NCBI GenBank assembly: GCA_963653535.1
Contig: CAVJWU010000041.1
Location: 1 to 10,472, forward strand
Length of the DNA stretch: 10,472 bases
Direction of reading: 5' to 3'
DNA from: UBA3210 sp963653535
GTDB taxonomy: Bacteria > Bacillota_I > Bacilli_A > RFN20 > CAG-449
Shown: positions 1 through 6,729 of the stretch, piece by piece
Numbering within the stretch: the first letter of the stretch is position 1
Layout of the letters: each line of letters begins with the position of its first letter
The notes under the pieces: model-generated
The model's database searches: none
What the model was told of the DNA's origin: nothing
Seen by the model: only the letters and a program-made list of their open reading frames with translations
Position numbers and translations under genes: made by a program

Positions 1-1
1 G

Positions 2-814
2 ATTCCTCTTGGAGGTATATCTATTTTTAATATTATCTTATATTATATAATTTTATTTTTATTAATTTTTGTTACAGAAAACAAAGATAAATTTAAAAAG
101 AGCGTATGTAGTTATTCTTTAATTGGAATTATTTTTGTTTCTTCTTTACCGATAAAAAATTCATTTAGTTGTTCGATAAGCTTTATTAATGTTGGTCAAG
201 GTGATTCAACTTTAATTCAATATCATAATACAAATATTTTAGTTGATACTGGTGGAATAAAATCATTTGATATCGCAAAAGAAACATTAATTCCCTATTT
301 CCGAAAAAATCATGTTTATAAATTAGATTATGTCTTTATTACTCATACTGATTTTGATCATTATGGAGGATTTTCGTCTTTAAAAGAAAATTTTAGAATC
401 CTTTCTTATAATGAAGATAACTTATTTACCTCAATTGATATTGGAGGCTTATCTTTTTATAACCTCAATCCTAGTTCGAGTAATGAAGAAAATGAGAATT
501 CTTTAGTGCTATATTTTACAATAAAAAATGAATCGTTTCTATTAATGGGAGATGCGCCTAGTGAAATTGAAACTCGTATTATAAAAAATAATCCTTCTTT
601 AAAAGCGACATATTTAAAAGTAGGTCACCATGGATCTAAATATTCTACTTCAAGTTATTTTATTTCTTATATTAAGCCGCGAGAAGCTATTATCTCCTGC
701 GGAAGAAATAATTATTACGGGCATCCACATAAAGAAGTAATTAATACTTTAAATTCATATAACATCACGATAAGAAGAACAGATGAAGAAGGAACAATTA
801 AGATAAGGTTATAA
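2..814 (+). CDS. comEC: ComEC/Rec2 competence protein, C-terminal part (5' end outside the window)
   Basis: The reading frame is open from base 2 to the TAA at 812-814 (270 residues) and enters from upstream, so this is a partial gene. The first ~50 residues contain two hydrophobic stretches, consistent with the last membrane segments of the ComEC channel. A metallo-beta-lactamase-like domain follows: NVGQGDS (about 188-208), LVDTGG (about 240-257), the metal-site motif THTDFDH (341-361), a GD pair after a strand, GHHGSK (623-640), and a late GHPH. These are the diagnostic blocks of the ComEC C-terminal domain, and all expected His/Asp ligands are present. In the family, ComEC passes single-stranded DNA through the membrane during natural transformation, and this domain is proposed to degrade the other strand. 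A GTG at 506 lies in the same frame and is internal, not a separate start. No terminator separates it from the next gene. Confidence 0.93.
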   Translation: MPLGGISIFNIILYYIILFLLIFVTENKDKFKKSVCSYSLIGIIFVSSLPIKNSFSCSISFINVGQGDSTLIQYHNTNILVDTGGIKSFDIAKETLIPYFRKNHVYKLDYVFITHTDFDHYGGFSSLKENFRILSYNEDNLFTSIDIGGLSFYNLNPSSSNEENENSLVLYFTIKNESFLLMGDAPSEIETRIIKNNPSLKATYLKVGHHGSKYSTSSYFISYIKPREAIISCGRNNYYGHPHKEVINTLNSYNITIRRTDEEGTIKIRL

Positions 815-837
815 ATAAGATTTAAATTTGCTATACT
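809..837 (+). promoter_or_regulatory. Candidate extended -10 promoter before the acetyltransferase gene
   Basis: TATACT at 832-837 is preceded by TGC at 829-831, which makes an extended -10 element. A weak -35 (TTATAA, 809-814, 4 of 6 matches) sits 17 bases upstream and overlaps the comEC stop codon. The predicted start of transcription, near 844, falls inside the Shine-Dalgarno sequence. Read-through from comEC may therefore be the more important source of this mRNA. The match could be chance in AT-rich DNA. Confidence 0.35.
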
Positions 838-852
838 AATAAAGGTGATTGT

Positions 853-1617
853 ATGTTAACAAAAGAAAATTTATTTAAAACCTTATCTAACATTGGTTTA
901 AAAAGTGATGATGTAGTAATGATTCATTCTTCCTTACATAACATTGGTAAAATTGAAGGTAATGGAGAAGGATTAATTTCTTATCTAAAAGAATATTTTA
1001 AAGAAGGATTAATTATTTTTCCTAGTCATACCTGGGCAATAATGAATAATGATGAAGATATACTAAATTTAAAAGAAGCAAATTCTTGTGTTGGTGAATT
1101 AGCAAATATCGCATTAAGAAATTCGTTTGTGCGATCTCATCATCCAACTCATTCAGTTGTTTGTTTTGGTAAGAAAGCAAAAGAATATATTTCTTTAGAT
1201 AATAATTCGTTAACTCCTGTTTCTCCTTCTGGCTGTTTTGGTAGCCTACATAAAGTAAATGCTAAAATTCTATTCTTGGGTTGTTCATTAACTAAAAATA
1301 CCTTCATCCATTCTATTGAAGAAGAATTTAATGTTCCAGATCGCTTCACTAATCATATATTTCATTTTTATTCAAAAGATGAAGAGGGAACATATGAATA
1401 TTTTATGCCTAAACATTATTCTTCATTAAATCCTCATATTAGTGAAAATTATTTAAAATTAGAAAAACCATTAATTGAATTAGGAATTGCTCAATATTTT
1501 ACTTTTGGTGAGGCTCATTCAATTATTATCGATGCAAAGAAATGTTACGATTATGTTTCTAATTTATTAAAAGGCAATCTACATATATTTGATGATGGTG
1601 AAGCAATTATTTATTGA
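853..1617 (+). CDS. AAC(3)-family (Antibiotic_NAT) N-acetyltransferase
   Basis: This 254-residue protein belongs to the aminoglycoside 3-N-acetyltransferase / YokD family, whose members move an acetyl group from acetyl-CoA to an amine. Family blocks are seen in order: HSSL (25-28) with a following IG and GNGEG, FPSHTW (56-61), VGELAN (80-85), RSHHPTHSV (94-102), SPSG (124-127), FLGC (141-144), then the T-x-x-H-x-x-E catalytic block with His153 and Glu156. Length is close to the family norm of about 260-280 residues. ATG 853 follows AAAGGTGA (841-848) at good spacing. There is no signal peptide, so it should be cytosolic. Family membership is well supported, but the substrate is not. Many chromosomal members of this fold are not shown to confer resistance and may act on sugars or other amines, so calling it a resistance gene would be inference. 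It may be co-transcribed with comEC, 38 bases upstream. Confidence 0.88.
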   Translation: MLTKENLFKTLSNIGLKSDDVVMIHSSLHNIGKIEGNGEGLISYLKEYFKEGLIIFPSHTWAIMNNDEDILNLKEANSCVGELANIALRNSFVRSHHPTHSVVCFGKKAKEYISLDNNSLTPVSPSGCFGSLHKVNAKILFLGCSLTKNTFIHSIEEEFNVPDRFTNHIFHFYSKDEEGTYEYFMPKHYSSLNPHISENYLKLEKPLIELGIAQYFTFGEAHSIIIDAKKCYDYVSNLLKGNLHIFDDGEAIIY

Positions 1618-1633
1618 TTTTAATAAAATTAAC

Positions 1634-1675
1634 TTGAAAAAATCTCTTGAAAATTGTATTCTTTTCTTGTAATAA
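1634..1675 (+). promoter_or_regulatory. Candidate overlapping promoters of the rimP-nusA-infB operon
   Basis: Two TTGAAA boxes occur in the intergenic region. One, at 1634-1639, is 17 bases before TATTCT (1657-1662). The other, at 1647-1652, is 17 bases before TAATAA (1670-1675), a poorer -10. The first would start RNA near 1669 and leave a leader of about 90 bases carrying the mini-ORF and hairpin described next. A promoter is expected here because a housekeeping operon begins just downstream. The exact choice is uncertain. Confidence 0.45.
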
Positions 1676-1682
1676 AGGACCT

Positions 1683-1706
1683 ATGTTGTTATTACTACTC
1701 AGTTAG
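1683..1706 (+). CDS. Possible leader peptide with five consecutive leucine codons (M-L-L-L-L-L-S)
   Basis: ATG at 1683 is followed by TTG, TTA, TTA, CTA, CTC, AGT and TAG. This gives a seven-codon ORF in which five codons in a row encode leucine, using four different codons. An AAAGGA (1674-1679) precedes it, but with only 3 bases of spacing, which is short for a good ribosome site. It ends 10 bases before a terminator-like hairpin and lies in the leader of the rimP operon, the layout of an amino-acid attenuator. I could not find a convincing antiterminator pairing. Leucine codons are common by chance in AT-rich DNA, so this is tentative. Confidence 0.22.
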   Translation: MLLLLLS

Positions 1707-1716
1707 ATATTCATTT

Positions 1717-1748
1717 AAGTGGGAAATAAAAAATCCCACTTTTATTTT
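1717..1748 (+). terminator. Rho-independent terminator / possible attenuator in the rimP leader
   Basis: AAGTGGGA (1717-1724) and TCCCACTT (1734-1741) form a perfect 8-bp stem around a 9-base A-rich loop. A T-rich run with one A follows to 1748, and the rimP Shine-Dalgarno sequence begins at 1751. It can end transcripts coming from comEC and the acetyltransferase gene. Because candidate promoters lie upstream of it, it would also act as an attenuator of rimP-nusA-infB. Leader-encoded terminators ahead of rimP/nusA operons are, as I recall, known in other Firmicutes; I could not check whether this one matches a described family. Confidence 0.75.
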
Positions 1749-1761
1749 GTAGGAGGCATTA

Positions 1762-2235
1762 ATGGATATTACAATTAACGAAAAACTATTAAAAGAACTT
1801 ACACCAATTGCTAATTCTCAAGGTTTATTAATTGAAAAACTTGAATATGCAAAAAAAGGAAGAGAATTCTATCTTACAATCTACGTTGAAAAAGAAGATG
1901 ACGTTACTTCTTTAGATGATGTTTGTAAAGTTAGCGATCTTATGAGCGCAAAACTTGATGAACTTGATCTAATTCAAGAAAATTATATTCTTGACGTTTC
2001 TACTTCTGGCGCAGAAAGACCAATAACTGATTTTAGTAAATTTCCTAAATATGTTGGAAAATACATTTATGTGAAATTCAAGAATCCATTCTCTGGATTA
2101 AATGACATCACTGGTACATTAGAAAAAGTAGAAAATGATGAACTTACTATTTCTTACAAAGTCAAAACAAGAACAAAGTTTGTAACTGTTCAAATTACAA
2201 ATATTTCTAAAGCAAATCTAGCTATTAAATTTTAG
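1762..2235 (+). CDS. rimP: Ribosome maturation factor RimP
   Basis: This 157-residue protein is the normal length for RimP (about 150), which binds the 30S subunit and helps early assembly, including the S12 region. The N-terminal domain ends in the family signature ILDVSTSGAERPI (76-88), equivalent to the usual LEVSSPGxxRPL with Thr-Ser in place of Ser-Pro. Before it lies the VTSLDDVCKVSDLMS segment (48-62), a typical RimP helix entry. The second half is the SH3-like domain: GKYIYVKF (99-106), then TGTLEKVEND (117-126), then strands to the C terminus. ATG 1762 is 5 bases after a full AGGAGG (1751-1756). It is the first gene of the operon, and its TAG stop (2233-2235) overlaps the ribosome site of nusA. 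It lies next to an upstream hairpin that could control the operon. Its neighbours nusA and infB are the classical partners of rimP. Confidence 0.95.
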   Translation: MDITINEKLLKELTPIANSQGLLIEKLEYAKKGREFYLTIYVEKEDDVTSLDDVCKVSDLMSAKLDELDLIQENYILDVSTSGAERPITDFSKFPKYVGKYIYVKFKNPFSGLNDITGTLEKVENDELTISYKVKTRTKFVTVQITNISKANLAIKF

Positions 2236-2244
2236 GAGGTATAT

Positions 2245-3903
2245 ATGTTAGATACAAAAGTATTCATGAAGGCAATTGAAGACTTAGAAAAAATTGGTAT
2301 TGCTCATGATGTTACAATTCAAGCGATTAAAGAAGCATTTGAATCAATCTTCAAGAAAAAAGGTTATGAAGATACACGTGTCGAAGTTGATATTGATGAA
2401 GCAAAAGGAACAATCGATATCTATTCAATTAAGACAGTAGTTGAAAATGTTGAAGATGATAATCTTGAAGTTGAATATGACGAAATTAAGAATGAATATC
2501 CTGATATTAAAATCGGTGATGATTTAAAAGTCAAACACGAAATTGAAGATTTCTCTAAAGCTGATATTGTTAGATTCCAATCAGTTTTAAAACAAAAAAT
2601 CAAAGAAGCAGAAAAAACTGCAATCTACAATGCTTTCTCTGATAAAACTGGCGAACTTATCACCGGCGTAGTTGAAAAAATTGAAGACCGTTACACAATT
2701 GTTTCAATCGGTGGAACTGGTAAAAATACAAGTGTTTCTTTACCTAACTCACAAAAGATTGGCCAAGAAGAATTTAAACTCGGTCAACAAATTAAAGTTT
2801 ATTTATCAGAAGTTAATTCAGCTACAAGCGGACCTCAACTTCGTATTTCTAGAAGTGAACCTGGTTTCTTAAAGAGATTATTCGAAGAAGAAATTCCTGA
2901 AGTATTTAATGGTCAAGTTGTCATTAAAGATATCGCTCGTGAAGCTGGCGAAAGAAGTAAGGTTTCTGTTTATTCAACTGATGAAACTTTAGACCCAATT
3001 GGTGCTTGTATTGGACAAGGTGGATCTAAAATTCAAAAGATTTGTAGCCAAATTAATCATGAAAAAATTGATATCGTTTTATATCATGAATATGCTGGTT
3101 TATTCATCGCAGAAGCGTTAAAACCTGCTGAAGTTCTCGCGGTTAAATTAAATGAAGAAGAAAAATCTGCAATCGCAATTGTTAAAAATGGCGATTTAAG
3201 AGTCGCAATTGGTAAACGTGGTATCAATGTTGTTCTTGCAGTTAAATTAACTGGCTGGAAGATTGATATTAAAGAACAAGATGCAGCATTAAATGAAGGC
3301 ATTGTTGGTGAAGATCTAAATGAAATGACAGTTAAAGAACACGAAATGATCTTAATTAAACAAAGAGAAGCAATCTTTAAAGAAATTGCTTCTTCTAAAG
3401 AAGATGTTACTGAAGAAGAAACTCTTGAAAATGAAGTTGTTACTCCAACTGAAGAAGAAGTTGCTCCTGTAGCTCAAGAAGAAACTAAAGTTGAAGAAGA
3501 AAAAGTTGATGTCAATGAAATTATTCTTCCTACTAAAGAAGAAATTGAAAAAGAAACAAAAGTTGTTGAAGAAGAACCAACTGTCGTTTATAACCCAGTT
3601 AAGATGCAACCTACAACTTCATTAAGTGATCTTGAAAAACAAATTGAGGAAGAAAAGAAGAGAAAATCATCTCAAAATACTCCTGTTAAGAAGAAATTTA
3701 AGAAAGATGATGAAGAAGAAGTTAAACCTCAAGCAAAGAAAACAAAACCACAAGAAGAAAAGAAGAAACCTGATTCATACATGTCAATTTATACTGACGA
3801 AGAACTTGAAGAATTTGATGCAGAAGACGAAGAAGAAGAAAATAGATACGATGACGATATCGATTCTTACGATGAATATGATAAATACTACGAGGATAAT
3901 TAA
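2245..3903 (+). CDS. nusA: Transcription elongation/antitermination factor NusA with a long acidic C-terminal extension
   Basis: NusA binds RNA polymerase and nascent RNA, affecting pausing, termination and rRNA antitermination. Domains in order: N-terminal polymerase-binding domain (about 1-128), S1 (about 135-203), KH1 (about 204-280; DPIGACIGQGGSKIQ at 250-264 with the GxxG loop GQGG), and KH2 (about 281-345; AIGKRG at 321-326, then LAVKLTGWKIDI at 331-342). The conserved core ends near 345-375, where most Firmicutes NusA proteins stop. This one runs on to 552. The extra ~175 residues are low complexity: a Glu/Val-rich part (385-450), a predicted helix SLSDLEKQIEEEKKRK (459-474), a Lys/Glu part (476-509), and a final Asp/Glu/Tyr tail with 21 acidic residues among the last 36. 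ATG 2245 follows AGGAGG (2234-2239) by 5 bases. The gene lies between rimP and ylxR with gaps of 9 and 5 bases. Confidence 0.96.
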   Translation: MLDTKVFMKAIEDLEKIGIAHDVTIQAIKEAFESIFKKKGYEDTRVEVDIDEAKGTIDIYSIKTVVENVEDDNLEVEYDEIKNEYPDIKIGDDLKVKHEIEDFSKADIVRFQSVLKQKIKEAEKTAIYNAFSDKTGELITGVVEKIEDRYTIVSIGGTGKNTSVSLPNSQKIGQEEFKLGQQIKVYLSEVNSATSGPQLRISRSEPGFLKRLFEEEIPEVFNGQVVIKDIAREAGERSKVSVYSTDETLDPIGACIGQGGSKIQKICSQINHEKIDIVLYHEYAGLFIAEALKPAEVLAVKLNEEEKSAIAIVKNGDLRVAIGKRGINVVLAVKLTGWKIDIKEQDAALNEGIVGEDLNEMTVKEHEMILIKQREAIFKEIASSKEDVTEEETLENEVVTPTEEEVAPVAQEETKVEEEKVDVNEIILPTKEEIEKETKVVEEEPTVVYNPVKMQPTTSLSDLEKQIEEEKKRKSSQNTPVKKKFKKDDEEEVKPQAKKTKPQEEKKKPDSYMSIYTDEELEEFDAEDEEEENRYDDDIDSYDEYDKYYEDN

Positions 3904-3908
3904 TCTTT

Positions 3909-4187
3909 ATGATTAAGCAAAAAAAGATTCCGATGAGAAAATGTGTCATCACTAATGAACTTTGCCCAAAGAAAGATTTATTAAGAGTTGTTAAAGACCC
4001 TGAAGGAAAAGTTTTCTTTGATTATTCTGGTAGAGCAAATGGTCATGGAGCATATGTAAAAAATGATGTAAGCGTCATTGAACTTGCACGTAAAAAAGGA
4101 ACTTTAGCGAAAGTATTAGAATGTGAAATTCCTGATGAAGTTTATGAAAGACTTTTAAAGGAAGCTAGTGATGCAAGCAAAAATTAA
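3909..4187 (+). CDS. ylxR: YlxR/RnpM family RNA-binding protein (DUF448)
   Basis: This 92-residue protein has the YlxR pattern: KKIPMRKCVITNELCPKK (5-22), then LLRVVKDPEGKV (24-35), D-Y-S-GRANGHGAYV (38-50), and a C-terminal helix. In Bacillus the family member binds the RNase P RNA and lowers its activity (renamed RnpM). That role is taken from the family and not visible here. The usual GRGAYV box reads GHGAYV, a small change. The start at 3909 gives the expected short lead before the RKC motif. The nearest ribosome site, GAGGAT (3892-3897), is 11 bases away, longer than normal, so translation probably relies on coupling to nusA, which ends 5 bases upstream. It overlaps ylxQ by 17 bases. A position between nusA and infB is typical. 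Confidence 0.93.
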   Translation: MIKQKKIPMRKCVITNELCPKKDLLRVVKDPEGKVFFDYSGRANGHGAYVKNDVSVIELARKKGTLAKVLECEIPDEVYERLLKEASDASKN

Positions 4188-4470
4188 AACGATGATTTCA
4201 TTCGCTTTAAGAGCGAGAAAAATATCTTTTGGAGAAAGCGTTCTTTCCCGTAAAGGTAAAGTTAAACTCGCTCTTATGGCAAGTGATGCATCAGAAAGCA
4301 CATCTAAGAAATATCTTGATAAATTATCATATAATCAAATTCGATACATAGTCTATGGAACTAAAGGTGAACTTGGTGAAGTAGTGAATAAAAACAATGT
4401 GTGCCTATTAGGAATCGAGGATCCTAATATCGCGAAAGAAATTATTAAATTAATGAAGGAGGAAAATTGA
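4171..4470 (+). CDS. ylxQ: YlxQ, L7Ae/L30e-family ribosomal-like protein
   Basis: This 99-residue protein has the L7Ae fold pattern: a first helix with ALRARKISFGESVL (13-26 from this start), then LALMASDASESTSKK with the strand-loop expected for kink-turn RNA binding, then a second helix, VYGTKGELGEVV, and a VCLLGIEDPNIAKEI end. Members bind structured RNA. In Bacillus YlxQ is a non-essential ribosome-associated or RNA-binding protein of unclear role. I chose ATG 4171, 8 bases after AAAGGA (4157-4162). A GTG at 4168 in the same frame would add one residue and is also possible. The start lies inside the end of ylxR (17-base overlap), so the two are likely translationally coupled. Its TGA stop is one base before the infB ATG, and an AAGGAGG for infB is inside its last codons. 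Confidence 0.9.
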   Translation: MQAKIKTMISFALRARKISFGESVLSRKGKVKLALMASDASESTSKKYLDKLSYNQIRYIVYGTKGELGEVVNKNNVCLLGIEDPNIAKEIIKLMKEEN

Positions 4471-4471
4471 T

Positions 4472-6331
4472 ATGGCAAAAAATACAAAACCAAATAAAGG
4501 CAATAACCGTCTTTCAAATGGACCAAAATATGATCCAAATCACAAAAAGAATGCTCCTGTTAATAAAGTTAACGGAGGAGTGTTTGTTTATACAGGTTCA
4601 ATTACTGTAAACGAACTTGCATCTAAATTAGGCTTAAATGCAAGTGATATCATTAAATATTTATTCTTAAATAAAAAAATGATGGTTACTATTAACTCTC
4701 AACTCGATGATGAAGTTATTGGTGAATTATGCTTGAACTATGGCTATGATTTCAAAAAAGAAAAATTAGTCGAAGAAGAAAATTTCGAAGAATTAGAAAT
4801 TGTTGATGAAGAAAAAGATCTTGAAGAAAGACCTCCTGTCGTAGTTATTATGGGTCATGTTGACCATGGTAAAACTACTTTAATCGATACAATTCGTTCT
4901 TCAAATATTGCTGGTGGTGAAGCAGGTGCGATCACTCAAGCAATTGGTGCTTATCAAAAAGAAATTAATGGAAAGAAAATTACTTTCTTAGATACTCCAG
5001 GTCACGAAGCTTTTACGGCAATGAGAGCTCGTGGAGCAAAAATGACAGATATTGCAATTATTGTTGTCGCGGCTGATGATGGCGTTATGCCTCAAACTAA
5101 AGAAGCGATTGATCACGCGAAAGCGGCAGGAGTTACAATTATTGTCGCAATTAATAAGATTGATAAACCAACTGCAAATATAGAAAAAGTCACTCAAGAA
5201 TTAATCGAATGTGGCTTAATTCCTGAAGAGTACGGCGGAGATACCATCTTTAAACAAATTTCCGCTAAAAAGAATATTGGTATTGATGAATTACTCGAAA
5301 CTATCTTAGTAGTTGCTGAATTAAAAGAATTAAAAGCTAATCCATCTAGATATGCTTTAGGTACTGTTATTGAAGCATCCCTTGATAAAAATGAAGGTGC
5401 AAAAGCAACCATTTTAATTCAAAATGGTACTTTAAATACAGGAGACTCAGTTGTCGTCGGTACAGCTTATTGTAAAGTAAGAAAGATGGTAAATGAATAT
5501 AAGAAGGTTGTTAAAACAGCAACTCCTTCTACTCCAGTTGTAATTACTGGTCTAGATGAAGTACCTCATGCTGGTGATAACTTTATGGCTTATCCTGATG
5601 ATAAGGTGGCTAAAGATATTGCTGATAAGCGTAAATTAGCAGCTAAAAATAAAGAATTAAAAGCTAGTAGCGCAATGACACTTGATGATTTATATTCTCA
5701 AGTTGCTGCAGGTGAAGTTAAGACTATTAACATCATCCTTAGAGCTGACGTACAAGGTTCTGTTGAAGCAATTAATGCTTCACTTCAAAAATTAAATAAT
5801 GATGAAGTTAAAGTAAATATCATTAGAGCGACTGCTGGTGCGATTACTTTAAGTGATGTATTACTTGCAAGTGCTTCTAAAGCGATTATCTATGGCTTTA
5901 ATGTAAGACCTGATGCTTTAGTAAGAGCAAAAGCAGAAGAAGAAAAAGTTGAAATTAGATTACATACAATCATTTACGCTTTAATTGAAGAAATTGAAGG
6001 CGTTATGAAAGGTATGAGAAAACCAATCGAACAAGAAGTAATTCTTGGACAAGCTGAAGTTAGACAAATCTTTAAAGCTAGTAAGATAGGTACTATCGCT
6101 GGTAGCTATGTTCTCGATGGTGAATTAAAGAGAGATTGCTTAGTTCGTTTAATTAGAGATGGTATTGTTATCTTTACTGGAAAACTTGGTTCATTACGTA
6201 GATTTAAAGATGATGTTGCAAAAGTTGCAACTGGCTTTGAATGTGCATTTACAATTGAAAACTACAACGATATTAAAGAAGGCGATGTAATTGAAGCTTA
6301 TGAAATTCAACATGTCGCTCCTAAGGAGTAG
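4472..6331 (+). CDS. infB: Translation initiation factor IF-2
   Basis: IF-2 is the GTPase that brings initiator fMet-tRNA to the 30S subunit and promotes subunit joining. GTP motifs: G1 GHVDHGKTT (128-136), the switch region GAITQAIGAYQ, G3 DTPGHEAF (174-181), G4 NKID (228-231), and G5 SAK (264-266). Domains II, III and the fMet-tRNA-binding C domain follow: VQGSVEAI in the middle, and GQAEVRQIF, YVLDG and GFECAF near the end. At 619 residues it is short beside Bacillus (about 716) or E. coli (about 890). The deficit lies in the linker before the G domain: there is one small IF2_N-like helix set (about 44-94) and a short acidic hinge (99-119). ATG 4472 follows AAGGAGG (4456-4462) by 9 bases. 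The next gene, rbfA, starts 5 bases after its stop. Confidence 0.97.
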   Translation: MAKNTKPNKGNNRLSNGPKYDPNHKKNAPVNKVNGGVFVYTGSITVNELASKLGLNASDIIKYLFLNKKMMVTINSQLDDEVIGELCLNYGYDFKKEKLVEEENFEELEIVDEEKDLEERPPVVVIMGHVDHGKTTLIDTIRSSNIAGGEAGAITQAIGAYQKEINGKKITFLDTPGHEAFTAMRARGAKMTDIAIIVVAADDGVMPQTKEAIDHAKAAGVTIIVAINKIDKPTANIEKVTQELIECGLIPEEYGGDTIFKQISAKKNIGIDELLETILVVAELKELKANPSRYALGTVIEASLDKNEGAKATILIQNGTLNTGDSVVVGTAYCKVRKMVNEYKKVVKTATPSTPVVITGLDEVPHAGDNFMAYPDDKVAKDIADKRKLAAKNKELKASSAMTLDDLYSQVAAGEVKTINIILRADVQGSVEAINASLQKLNNDEVKVNIIRATAGAITLSDVLLASASKAIIYGFNVRPDALVRAKAEEEKVEIRLHTIIYALIEEIEGVMKGMRKPIEQEVILGQAEVRQIFKASKIGTIAGSYVLDGELKRDCLVRLIRDGIVIFTGKLGSLRRFKDDVAKVATGFECAFTIENYNDIKEGDVIEAYEIQHVAPKE

Positions 6332-6336
6332 TAGAT

Positions 6337-6690
6337 ATGCAAAAGAACGTCAATAGAAAACAAAGAGTATCCGCGAGCATTGGTAAATATATATCTGATA
6401 TCATTTTATTTGAAATGAAGAAAGAAATATTTCGTTTAGTTTCTGTTAATCAAGTTGATGTTACTAACGATTATTCTTATGCGAAGGTATATGTTTCACA
6501 TTTAGATCCTAGAAAAGTAAATGAAGCTGTTGATGCTTTAAATGCTTCAAAAGGTGTTATCCGTTCTTCACTAGCGAAGAAACTTGATATTTATAAAGTA
6601 CCTGAATTAATTTTCATTAAAGATGATACTTATGAAAAAGGTGAACATATTGAAGCAATTATTCGCGATTTAAAAAAAGATGAAAAATAA
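6337..6690 (+). CDS. rbfA: 30S ribosome-binding factor RbfA
   Basis: This 117-residue protein matches the RbfA length (about 115-130) and its KH-like pattern. The N-terminal RKQRVSASIGKYISDII (7-23) is the RVxxxIxxxIsxII lead, followed by VTNDYSYAKVYVS (42-54), then LNASKGVIRSSLAKKL (68-83, the helix-kink-helix region), and the PELIFIKDDTYEKGEHI signature (89-105). RbfA binds the 30S subunit near helix 1 of 16S rRNA and helps late maturation and cold growth. ATG 6337 follows AAGGAG (6323-6328) by 8 bases, inside the infB stop region. It is the last gene of the operon here: a strong terminator begins 4 bases after its stop. In many Bacilli truB and ribF would follow; they are absent at this site. 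Confidence 0.95.
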   Translation: MQKNVNRKQRVSASIGKYISDIILFEMKKEIFRLVSVNQVDVTNDYSYAKVYVSHLDPRKVNEAVDALNASKGVIRSSLAKKLDIYKVPELIFIKDDTYEKGEHIEAIIRDLKKDEK

Positions 6691-6693
6691 GTT

Positions 6694-6729
6694 AAGTGTT
6701 AGAAGATAAAACTTCTAACACTTTTTCTT
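6694..6729 (+). terminator. Rho-independent terminator after rbfA
   Basis: AAGTGTTAGAAG (6694-6705) and CTTCTAACACTT (6712-6723) form a perfect 12-bp stem around a 6-base loop (ATAAAA), followed by a T-rich tail to 6729. It closes the rimP-nusA-ylxR-ylxQ-infB-rbfA operon. The rest of the gap to 6857 is AT-rich, with no gene or RNA element that I can support. Confidence 0.93.

Noticed and set aside
506..814. Separate 102-residue gene starting at GTG 506
   Set aside because: It is in the same frame as an ORF open from base 2, and the ComEC metal-binding blocks lie upstream of 506, so this GTG is internal.
1615..1617. Mollicutes-type code in which TGA means tryptophan
   Set aside because: TGA ends the acetyltransferase gene and ylxQ where the families end, and tryptophan is written TGG in the acetyltransferase and nusA.
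1671..1753. Antiterminator pairings in the rimP leader (1671-1678 with 1739-1746; 1680-1685 with 1748-1753)
   Set aside because: Both are weak, rich in A-U and G-U pairs, mutually exclusive, and barely overlap the terminator arms, so I do not claim a switch structure from them.
3352..3609. Phe/Asn/Ser-rich reverse-strand ORF under the NusA tail
   Set aside because: It is the complement of GAA-rich coding sequence; no ribosome site and no recognizable domain.
3626..3916. Lys-rich + strand ORF in another frame over the NusA tail
   Set aside because: It is an out-of-frame reading of low-complexity GAA/AAG codons. The nusA frame continues to 3903 and is the conserved one.
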